Source: Atriophallophorus winterbourni
Taxonomy: Eukaryota; Platyhelminthes; Trematoda; Plagiorchiida; Microphallidae
Direction of reading: 5' to 3'
DNA length: 64,000 nt
NCBI GenBank assembly: GCA_013407085.1
Contig: JACCGJ010011408.1
Span: 22,593 to 86,592 of the forward strand
Below, piece by piece: positions 56,150 to 64,000 of this stretch. How positions within the stretch are numbered: the first letter of the stretch is position 1; the number at the start of each line of letters is the position of its first letter. The position numbers and the translations under genes were made by a program. The notes beneath the pieces are model-generated. The model saw only the letters and a list, made by a program, of their open reading frames with translations, ran no database searches and was not told the DNA's origin.

Positions 56150-56575
56150 CGTTTTAAATGTCATGTTTTAAATGTACGCACCAATTTTCCATAGCTAACC
56201 TCTCACCGGCTTGGTGAAGAGAAACCCTTTCCGTTTTTCTCAGTCGCCGCTACAAATTCTGGGACCAGAGGACGGCTTGGAAAACATCGGACGTACCTTC
56301 GCATACGACGAGAATACCAGAGGAAATTGAACCAACATTGGCAGTGGTGGGCACTCCTTTGAAGCTTTCCACAGACGGAAATTCTGGACGCTCGATTGGC
56401 TTATCCCTTGGCGGCGCGATCGTCGAGGATATCCAAATCACAATAAGAAAAACGCTTTGGCAGTGGTGGTTGCTTCTCTGCAGCTTTCCACCGAAAGAAA
56501 TTCTGGACGCTCGATTGGCTTGTTAGCCACATACTGTCCTGTGCAAACTGAACTGAACCGACTGAACTGATTCAT
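56150..56575 (+). repeat. CR1 copy C 3' tail
   Basis: After the coding end comes a hairpin (56200-56221), then two tandem versions of a block with TTGGCAGTGGTGG, AGCTTTCCAC and TCTGGACGCTCGATTGGCTT (about 56336-56405 and 56458-56522). The terminus is AACTGAACTGAACCGACTGAACTGA at 56548-56572 (positions approximate). CR1 LINEs characteristically end in short direct repeats. Confidence 0.82.
56200..56221 (+). other. Conserved 3'-tail hairpin of CR1 (copy C)
   Basis: CTCTCACC, loop GGCTT, GGTG-A-AGAG: eight pairs with one bulged A. Equivalent hairpins occur at 44191-44212 and 49434-49454 (minus strand) and 61485-61506 (plus strand). It may be a recognition structure for the element RT (inference). 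Confidence 0.55.
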
Positions 56576-56592
56576 ACGTTCATTTGCTAAAT

Positions 56593-57804
56593 ATGGTGCT
56601 TTCTAAATACTTGAAAACATCTCGAAACACACAACGTGTTACTCCACGATCGAATAAATGTTCGGTCGTACTAGACTCGAATATGTCGACTCTACTCTCT
56701 AAATTACACAATTTGGAGACTAATTTTGAAACCATGGTTGATAAAGTGAACAGTATATCGCGCCTTTTCCAGGTACTAGAACCATTGGCAATTCTCCTTG
56801 ACCCCAACTATAATCTTGACTATGATCTGCTTCAACGCACGGGACGCTTCGTTGAATCTCTAACCTCGGAAATAGAGCAACGGAGAATTAGAGCTAAGAA
56901 CATAATCCTTCTGAATATAGACGATAAATACCCGTTAGATGAACTCAAACGGTCAATCCTCTCTCATTACGGCCTTCCGGCTGACTCAGCGACACTCATT
57001 AGGCTTCGTAAATCGTCAATTGCTAGACGCACCCCAATCCTTATCAAATTTATTAACGAAGAATATGCTTCTCACATCCTAAAAAACAAGCATGTTCTAG
57101 CTTCACTTACTCGATTCTCAAATGTGTTGCTTAAACGTGACAACACACCCCTACAACGTAAGTTCACCCGAAAAATTCCCAAGCCCGCGACGGAAAGCAC
57201 CCAATCCCCATCTTGTAGCAACAAGACTTCTAACCTCACTGACATAAGTGTCCTGACTGAAAATGTATCTATCAGCTTAGACGTCGGATCACCTGCTACA
57301 CCCCATGTAATCGTTGATCCACAAACTGTCCCTCGCCCAATTATTAAGGACAACAAAAAAGCTAAGCTTCCAACATTTAGAGCAATAGCTCCTCTCCTCA
57401 ACCAAGCGCCAATTATTAGGCCTTATACGAATGGCTCTTTCAAAAAGAGTAATTCTAGTTATTCAAGAAAAATTTTTCACCAATTACCTATACACGCTCC
57501 CACCTTTAATTATTTTGGTCCTTCACCTTACGGTCGTCTTAATTCTGCATCGTGGTCCTACCCTCACTCTATGCAGCATGGTGAAAATCCACAAAACCTT
57601 AGACTAAATAGGAACTTTAACTTTCCTTATATTTATCCCAACCCTCAAACTTTTAAGCCACCACAAACAAACGCCCATAGAATTTCCACTTGGCCACACC
57701 CTGCTCCACAAATATATCCATCATACGCCCCCACCCAGTTTTACCCAGACCATTTCCAACCTTCAAATTTTCCCCTTGTGTTTCCACCCATCTACACGAT
57801 GTAG
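56593..57804 (+). CDS. ORF1 of a second LINE family
   Basis: 403 codons from ATG 56593 (open frame extends 3 codons further upstream). N-terminal part has a helical segment (STLLSKLHNLETNFETMVDKVNSISRLF) likely to form a coiled coil, then RAKNIILLNIDD ... LPADSATLIRLRKS ... TPILIKFINEEYASHIL, a pattern like an RNA-recognition fold in LINE ORF1 proteins. The C-terminal third is rich in Pro, Asn, Tyr and Phe with aromatic repeats (YPNPQTFKPP, HPAPQIYPSY) and probably disordered. No zinc finger is visible. The preceding CR1 terminus lies only about 20 bp upstream, so either this element is 5'-truncated there or CR1 copy C inserted at its 5' edge. Confidence 0.72.
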   Translation: MVLSKYLKTSRNTQRVTPRSNKCSVVLDSNMSTLLSKLHNLETNFETMVDKVNSISRLFQVLEPLAILLDPNYNLDYDLLQRTGRFVESLTSEIEQRRIRAKNIILLNIDDKYPLDELKRSILSHYGLPADSATLIRLRKSSIARRTPILIKFINEEYASHILKNKHVLASLTRFSNVLLKRDNTPLQRKFTRKIPKPATESTQSPSCSNKTSNLTDISVLTENVSISLDVGSPATPHVIVDPQTVPRPIIKDNKKAKLPTFRAIAPLLNQAPIIRPYTNGSFKKSNSSYSRKIFHQLPIHAPTFNYFGPSPYGRLNSASWSYPHSMQHGENPQNLRLNRNFNFPYIYPNPQTFKPPQTNAHRISTWPHPAPQIYPSYAPTQFYPDHFQPSNFPLVFPPIYTM

Positions 57805-57839
57805 CGCAATATAGTTTCAAATCTCCGGCCCCTATCATT

Positions 57840-60648
57840 AATACCCCTCTTTCTACTTCCCCTATCCGCATCCTTCTATTTAACGCGAGATCCATTACTT
57901 CTAAAATGTCTGATCTTAAATTTTTCCTATCTACTAACCCGACTGATGTAGTCTTAATCACTGAAACTTGGACGACTGATGAAGATGCAGACGCACTCCT
58001 TTTCCTCCCAAATTATAATATTTTTCGTAAAAATCGGTGCTCCACTCGTGGTGGTGGTTGCATCATATATATTACTAAGGATATCCCGGCCAAACTTTAT
58101 TCTTCTTCTACACTGGATGATATTGGTGATTCGGTATGGATCGATATACCTTCACTGGACGCCTTTTTCGGTTGTATTTACAACCCACCTCCTCCATCTT
58201 CACATAATCTTGATAAGATAAAAATGCTTTTATTGAAGTTTCTCTGACCCCTCATAAAAATAAACTTATAGCTGGTGATTTTAACATGCCTTATACATGC
58301 TGGAATTCCCCCCATCTATCTAGAAAATTTTCCTCTTTTTTTGAAGCAATCAGCTTACTAGGTTACACTCAAGCAGTAGATAAACCTACAAGGCAATCAA
58401 GCCTTCTAGACCTTATTTTCACATTGGGTCCTAATCCTAGTAATGTGATCATAAAATGGTTATGTGCCAACTTCATCTTCATGAAACTCGGACATCCATC
58501 AGCACAGATAATGATTGTCTTTATATTGATCGGATAAAGTTTTCGACTCTAATCAGAAACTCTGATTGGACTGACTTCTTTATATCTCCAGATTTTAATC
58601 TTATCTCTTCTATATTTCATAAAAATCTCTCTAGATGTCTTGTAACTGCATCACTTCATCGAAAGACTAAACCTATTAAACTTGATCAAATAAAACTTCT
58701 TGAAAAAAAGATAGCCCGTCTTTCTGCTTTTGTCAACCACACACCAGACTTTTATTCACTTTTACGTCTCAAGGAACTTCTTAGCTCTTTTACAACAATC
58801 AAATTACAATTCATCGAGAATCAAGAAAGAATGGCCCTGAACAGTGCTTCGAAGACCAAGTCTTTGAACAGTCTGACGAGATCTCGATATAATCTAAGTA
58901 AACATGAAATTTCTACACTCGTGTTCAACGATGATGTTAGGGAATCATCAACATCAGACTCTTTAGCAATAAGTAAGCTTTTTCTGAACTATTTTAGTCA
59001 GTCATTAAATACCAGCGTATACCCTGTACTCCCAAATCAAAATAATAATTCAATGTGTATGGATTCCATCTCCTTTAGTTTACAAGAAGTTAGCTCAATG
59101 TGTCGGCGAAGCAAAGCTTCTTACAAGCCTGATATTGTGGGCTTTGTTCCAGCAATCTTGCAACTAAATACGGATGATATACCATTAATTTTATTAAACC
59201 TGTTTAATCTTTCTATTAAATCTGGTATTTTTCTTCTCGAATGGAAACATTCTGTCATTGTACCTCGGTTTAAAACAGGGAATTTGCACATCGTCACTAA
59301 TTATCGCCCAATTAATCACACACCTTTTCTCTCTAGGCTATTCGAAAAGTTGATCAAGAACGCATTAATAGCTTACTTGGGCCCAAACGCTCTCTCTCCA
59401 TTCCAACATGGCTTTTTAAATCAAAAGTCCTGCATTACCTGTCAGCTGGAATATTTGGACCATATAACGGCCTCCATAGATCATGGATTAGCTGTACTGA
59501 CAGTTTTCTTAGACATTACCAAAGCATTTGATAAGGTTCCTCATTCTCTTCTTCTTCGAAAATTATCATCACTTGGGATTTCCGGATCCCTATTTAATTG
59601 GTTCTGCTCATATCTTTCTGATCGCACCTTCTCCGTTTCCGTTAATGGCATATCCTCTGACACACAACCTATACCAAGTGGAGTCATTCAGGGTAGCGTA
59701 CTAGGTCCCCTCCTTTTTCTTATATATATTAATGATGTGCAGTATTTCGTAAAAAACTCAAAGCTTTTTATCTTTGCGGATGATATTAAACTTGTTTTAG
59801 CTTTTCCAGCCATAGAGGTATCACAGGCTATAGACTCTCTCAACGACGATCTTTCAACCCTTTCAAGTTGGGGCTCACAATGGGGTTTAGAATTCTCAGC
59901 TCTGAAGACGCAATTCATTGGTATACGCTGCTCAATACCCCCCGGTAGTATTATTCTCAACAATACACCACTCGCACCTTCTAAAGAAATCAAAGACTTG
60001 GGATTTAGATATTCTTCATCTCTCAATTTCAACGAACAAGTAAGATTTCTCATAGCAAGAGCTAGACAGAATTTTGGTTTGATAAATCAAAAATTCCTCC
60101 TTCGTGAAAGTAGACTAAGTCTATATAAAATGAAAGTATTACCACTTTTTGATTACTGTAATATAGCCTACTCTCACATCGCTAGGCGTGACTGTATTCT
60201 CCTAGAAAGCCTTCAACGTAGAATTAGCAAAATCATGTTAGGCTACTCTAATCCTTCACCTTATAAAGTAAGATGCAATCTACTAGACATTGACCCGCTA
60301 TGGTTACGCAGAATTCGGCTTAATCTTTTTCTTTTCTTCCGAATCATCACAGAGCACCAAGTTAAGCTTAGATCTACCATGCGCTTCCAAGATTGCAATC
60401 GTTCTGTACGACGTAACCGAATGAGGCTATTACATATTCCCCTTACTCGCACTAAAGTTCGACAAAACTTCTTTTTAATTAGTTATGCGCATCTTTGGAA
60501 TTCTCTTCCACTTCATTTCCGCATGTGCACATCTGCAGGTAAATTTAAAACACACGTAGATTCTCTTACTGCTCCATCGCTATGCGAAATTCTGAAAATA
60601 AACACTTCTATAGACAATATATTTTGTCACGGTATTCCTGGTTATTGA
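57840..60648 (+). pseudogene. ORF2 of the second LINE family (endonuclease-RT), frameshifted endonuclease
   Basis: Endonuclease: IRILLFNARSI and VVLITETW (57865-57975), GGGCIIYI, then a frameshift near 58245, AGDFNMPYTCWN and SLLDLIF in the next frame, and another shift near 58470-58500. From 58456 the frame is open for 730 codons to TGA-free end TGA/TAA at 60646-60648: RT motif A VFLDITKAFD (Asp353 of that frame), motif B SGVIQGSVLGPLLFLIYIND, motif C FADD (442-443), then the C-terminal LFDYCNIAYSHIARRDCILLESLQRRI block. The RT is intact; two shifts break the endonuclease. CR1/L2-like group, not the same family as copies A-C. Its 5' coding overlaps ORF1 by up to 115 bp in another frame. Confidence 0.85.
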
Positions 60649-61300
60649 ACCAGTTGTATGTATTTTGTACACTAGCACACGTATAGAACTTTTCACAATG
60701 TCCGAAATACATGGTATTATTAAGTGTCATGTTACTTAGTGTCTATGTATGTTTCATCTATTTCTACTCTTCCCTCATATCTGTCTAGGCCTGGGCAACC
60801 TGACACTATCTTAGCCCATGTGCAGTCTCTGACTGTGCGGCACTTTGCCTGGATCGGGCTTGTGCTTTCATACATCCATCAAAACCTGGGACTAGTTTTA
60901 TATGTACCTTTACTTTTTGTATCTCTTTAGTCAGGTTACTTAGGGTCTATGTATGTTACATCTATTTCTATTCCCCATTTCATATCTGTCTAGGCCTGGG
61001 CAACCTGACATTATCTTAGTCAGGTTACTTAGGGTCTATGTATGTTACATCTATTTCTATTCCCCATCTTATATCTGTCTAGGCCCGGGCAACCTGACAG
61101 TATCTTAGCCCACGTGCAGTTATCCTTATCGTTTCAATTCAGGTTTCTATCGTAAACAAATGTCTCTAAAAAAAATAGAAACATCTAAAAAAATTTATTT
61201 TTCTGATTAGCTATTTATAACGCTGCTGTAGTGTCAGGTTACATAGAGTCTATGCATGTCTCGTCATAGGTTGGGACTTGCATCACATTTTTCTATTTGT
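60649..61300 (+). repeat. 3' region with 89-bp tandem repeats
   Basis: Copies start at about 60727 (diverged), 60930 and 61019, with a partial copy near 61235. Each has GTCAGGTTACTTAGGGTCTATG, a TTCTATTCCCCAT-like middle and GTCTAGGCCTGGGCAACCTGACA. Probably the 3' untranslated region of the LINE just upstream; where that element ends is unclear. Confidence 0.75.
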
Positions 61301-61698
61301 CACATTGCCTTCCGTGGCATTTTCTATACACTATTATGTATATATCTTATAAATGTCACATTTTTATCCAATATTGCAAAACAATAAAATTCTACCAAAA
61401 AAAATTAAAAAAAAACCTGAAAAACATTATGTTTTTAATGTACATTCTTATTTTTCAAATGATGAACTATTTTACTTTGATGACCTCTCACCATGATGGT
61501 GAAGAGAATATCTTTCATTATATTCCAGTGTCTTCGAATACCGAACCATCAGTGAAACTGGCTCGAAATCTATCCGCCCGAGATTTGTTCCATTTGCGAT
61601 TCACTCTCCTGCAGATAACGAAACCCCGGCTGGTGAACACATTTTGGCTCGAATCGTCGACAATTCTTCAAGAGTATTGGAGTACACAGCGGAGTAAC
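61301..61698. other. AT-rich DNA with a CR1-like tail hairpin
   Basis: Contains CTCTCACC-ATGAT-GGTGAAGAG at 61485-61506, the hairpin seen in CR1 tails. The plus frame 61297-61743 lacks support. Confidence 0.4.
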
Positions 61699-61806
61699 AT
61701 TATTGTCACAAACGTTGTGACCTCTGATTGGTTGATTATTTGATTGGCTAAAATTATTCTCAAAAACGTTCTGACATCTGATTGGTCGGTTATTTGATTG
61801 GCTAAA
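61699..61806 (+). repeat. Two 54-bp direct repeats with CCAAT-type boxes
   Basis: 61699-61752 and 61753-61806 are similar tandem units; each has two ATTGG (reverse CCAAT) boxes, four in all, ending about 60 bp before the transposase ATG. A 7-bp-arm palindrome GTCACAA-ACG-TTGTGAC lies at about 61704-61720 in the first unit. The position suggests promoter function for the transposase (inference). Confidence 0.6.
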
Positions 61807-61866
61807 ATTATTCATTCTGGGTCAAATAAAACTCCTCGCAAGTGATCAAGGATCACTTTGTTAATA

Positions 61867-62395
61867 ATGAGCGCTAACGATATCACTGAGCTTTTTCAGC
61901 ATACTATTGGTAACCGGTTGTTCGAAAGTCTCGAGGAATTGAACCACATGCTGGCAGAATTCACTCGAGTTTCCGGGACCCACTATTCCAAACGATCTTC
62001 GAAAAGAAATTCAGCGGGCGAGCTGACATTCATGAAATATGAGTGTCAACGAAAAGGATCCGTACAGAGGCCTTCACTTGGAATTCGTCGTCGAACTTCC
62101 ACCGCAACCAATTGCGAAGCTTTTTTCAACATTGGTCGCCATGGCGTGCAATTTCGGATTACTACTAGTAACATGGTCCATAACCATGAATTAGTAACTG
62201 GTGAAGCCGGATCGTGGCACTCCCGAAACAGACGACTCACTCCTTCGGAACTGCGTGCCATTCAGCCGTTGCTTGAAAGCGGAACCCCGTCATACAATAT
62301 TCGGTATTATGTGAATGCTCGGTTCCAGAAGAATCTTAATGGCTGCGATGTTGTGAATATGCGTCGTCGAGTTCTGGCAGGACGAAACAATCCCG
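61867..62395 (+). CDS. Mutator-like transposase, exon 1 (zinc-finger domain)
   Basis: ATG at 61867 (MSANDITELFQ). Encodes a FAR1/WRKY-GCM1-like DNA-binding domain: FESLEELNHMLAEF, YECQRKG (Cys), NCEAFFNIG (Cys), FRITTSNMVHNHEL (His-x-His). It is followed by a helical segment LTPSELRAIQPLLESGTPSYNIRYYV that often precedes the MULE transposase domain. The exon ends in phase 1 at CCCG, where an intron begins. In related elements this region recognises terminal inverted repeats. Length and order match Mutator-like transposases. Confidence 0.75.
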
Positions 62396-62469
62396 GTAAT
62401 AGTTTTTGAAATGAAATTTAAATGAAATTTTAATTAGTGAATATACTTATAATAATCCATTTTTTATAG
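62396..62469 (+). other. 74-bp intron in the transposase gene
   Basis: Starts GTAATA, ends TTTTTTATAG after an AT-rich stretch with in-frame stops. Removing it joins phase 1 to phase 2 so that the frame passes unbroken into 62484 and beyond (NNP / AYIRRME). Both splice dinucleotides are canonical. Confidence 0.68.
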
Positions 62470-63083
62470 CCTATATTCGTCGCATGGAAGCTGAACTGAA
62501 CGTCGATGGAAAGGCAAGGGTATTGCTGGACGAAACCGACAGGATGACGCATTTCGTGTTCTGCACAAAGGAGATGCTAAGTTTGTTTAATCGTTTTTCC
62601 GATTTCATTCTCATCGATGGTACCTTCCGTACCAATCGTGAGAAATATTTTCTTTATCAATTGATGATCGTAGATGGCTGCCGGAAGAGTCTTCCTGTAG
62701 CAATAGGTTTTCTGTGGCGGGAGACAGCAGAGGATATTCGGACGTTCCTACTTAACTTTGTTGAATTCGTCGGTGATAGGGACGCCGTTCGTACTATTAT
62801 GTCCGATGGAGCCCCTGCGATAGCGAATGCAGTTGAAGACGTTTTTCCCAACGCTTCACATTTGCTTTGCCGAGTGCACATTATTCGGAATGTCACTCGT
62901 CGTAACCCCCAGAGGGAAGCTCTTAAATGGGTGTACGTAGCAATTAGTACCAGGAGTTTATGGCGATACGCCTTTGCGTTAATCAATGTGCAAAAAGCGG
63001 ATCCCGTGTTCTTTTCATACTTCAAAGGGCAATACTGTGGCATCTCCCGTAAGTGGGGCAAACTGCTCGCCGTCCTCAGGTAG
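62470..63083 (+). pseudogene. Mutator-like transposase, exon 2 (catalytic domain, C-terminally truncated)
   Basis: Continues exon 1. Contains the MULE core: FILIDGTFRTN with the first catalytic Asp, FLYQLMIVDG, LPVAIGFL, IMSDGAPAIANAVEDVFPNASHLLC with the second Asp, and CRVHIIRNV of the C2H signature. The frame reaches KGQYCGISRKWG and then TAG at 63081-63083, well short of a typical full transposase. The third acidic residue and the C-terminal domains cannot be identified. A strong donor sequence GTAAGT lies at 63049-63054, so the last residues may be intronic. Similar Mutator-type elements are known from schistosomes. Confidence 0.75.
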
Positions 63084-63106
63084 CTACTACGGTATTGGGG
63101 CACTAA

Positions 63107-63271
63107 CATGGTGGTCAGTGTGGTTCTGATGAACCACCGGAATTTGCTGGAAGAACAATAGAATGGGAGCAATGCCCTTATTGTAACCAATGGTATCATC
63201 TCCACTGTTTAATTACCCCCCCATTTGTGACTGATAAGTGGTGCTTCGATTGCATGCAAAAATTTGAATGA
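63107..63271 (+). pseudogene. PHD-like zinc-finger coding remnant
   Basis: Frame from about 63107 to TGA 63269-63271 encodes QCGSDEP ... EQCPYCNQWYHLHC ... WCFDCMQKFE, with Cys/His spacing of a PHD-type finger. It follows the transposase on the same strand but in a frame that neither plain reading nor the GTAAGT donor joins in phase. Probably the C-terminal finger of the transposase, brought close by an internal deletion. Confidence 0.55.
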
Positions 63272-64000
63272 ATTTTTAATATAATTTTACACACTTAACT
63301 ATGATCTAATCTATTTATGATGAGTTTTAGTGTCCAGTAATTAGCGATGGGATTCGAACTCGTTGTCTGCGTTTCTGGAATCGTTCGAAAATGTGATTCG
63401 TGATCACTATCCACGTGTAAGTTCGAAATATTTTTTCGTTATCATGATGGCGTGTTTGGTTTTGTACCAGTCAATGGGCTGGCATTATAACCACGGAAAT
63501 GTGATCCAATCTATTCAAACCGCTGATGCAAACCCGCAAACCTAATCAACTTAGCATTGATCACGCAGTCAAAACACATGAAGAGTGTTTATATTTTTGT
63601 TTGAAGATGATACAACGTTTTTATAAGAAATTGTGGCCTTAAGTTAATGCATTTCATTCGGAGTGAAAAGGTTGGGTCATAGTGTGTCGGGCTATAGTGT
63701 TCACCAGTTAACATCACCAACACGCTCGCTTGAACGCGGGGACTCTGAAACTGGTAGCCACTTAATTAAACTTTTTTATCTTATTCTTTCCGCCATACGC
63801 CATCGCAATCCCCAACGAACCAATCGAGAGGAGAACCGATAACGGTGAAAATTATCAATCGCAACTATCCATGCAACAGTGAAACCACTCAGTGATAACG
63901 TGAGTATTTTCTTTAGTGTTATTTCGTAACGCTCACGAAAGATAACCAGATCTGTTTTACAGGTATTCACATTTCGGGTCACTGGCTACATCGGAATATC
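63272..64000. other. Anonymous DNA with a tRNA-like B box
   Basis: Minus strand at about 63345-63365 reads GAGTTCGAATCCC, a polymerase III B box, without a clear A box; likely a SINE remnant. No gene recognised; the frames 63363-63545 and 63776-63982 are unsupported. Confidence 0.4.

Overview
The window is a metazoan nuclear segment, AT-rich and packed with transposable elements; single-copy coding sequence is scarce. The element mix (a CsRn1-type Gypsy element, BEL/Pao elements, several CR1-like LINEs, an RTE-like LINE, Penelope-like GIY-YIG fragments and a Mutator-like transposase) together with long (AAT)n tracts fits a flatworm, most likely a trematode and perhaps a schistosomatid. That assignment is inference from family composition; no species-diagnostic gene is present.

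Left part (1-15742). A CR1 LINE on the minus strand is split by a small gag-only BEL element (1177-4810) with 5-bp target duplications (CCGCT). Next come a decayed CsRn1-type Gypsy fragment and a second CR1 3' piece. After about 2.3 kb of anonymous DNA follows a structurally complete, young BEL/Pao retrotransposon on the minus strand (9018-15742): nearly identical LTRs, 5-bp duplications (ATAAC) and one uninterrupted gag-pol frame.

Middle part (15743-38920). Mostly anonymous AT-rich sequence. It holds two candidate host coding segments (exon 20674-21156 and a signal-anchor protein at 26771-27676, both minus), three Penelope-like GIY-YIG fragments (two of them head-to-head), a (AAT)n block, decayed CR1 pieces and a 5'-truncated RTE-like LINE. 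A dispersed repeat (about 23.6-24.1, 24.6-24.9 and 28.7-29.1 kb) carries a hammerhead-ribozyme-like core with a helix I whose A-U pair is replaced by G-C in another copy.

Right part (38921-64000). A mutated CsRn1-type Gypsy element with paired 378-bp LTRs is followed by a CR1 cluster: one nearly full-length minus copy, a truncated minus copy, a tail fragment split by a solo-LTR-like insertion, and a nearly full-length plus copy. The CR1 copies end in short ACTGA-type repeats and share a 3' hairpin. A different LINE family follows (ORF1 plus a 730-codon RT frame), and then a truncated Mutator-like transposase with one supported 74-bp intron.

Working together: the BEL element carries its own gag, protease, RT, RNase H and integrase, and could supply these to the gag-only BEL copy, which shares its leader and 3' untranslated region. 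Most other elements carry stops, frameshifts or catalytic substitutions.
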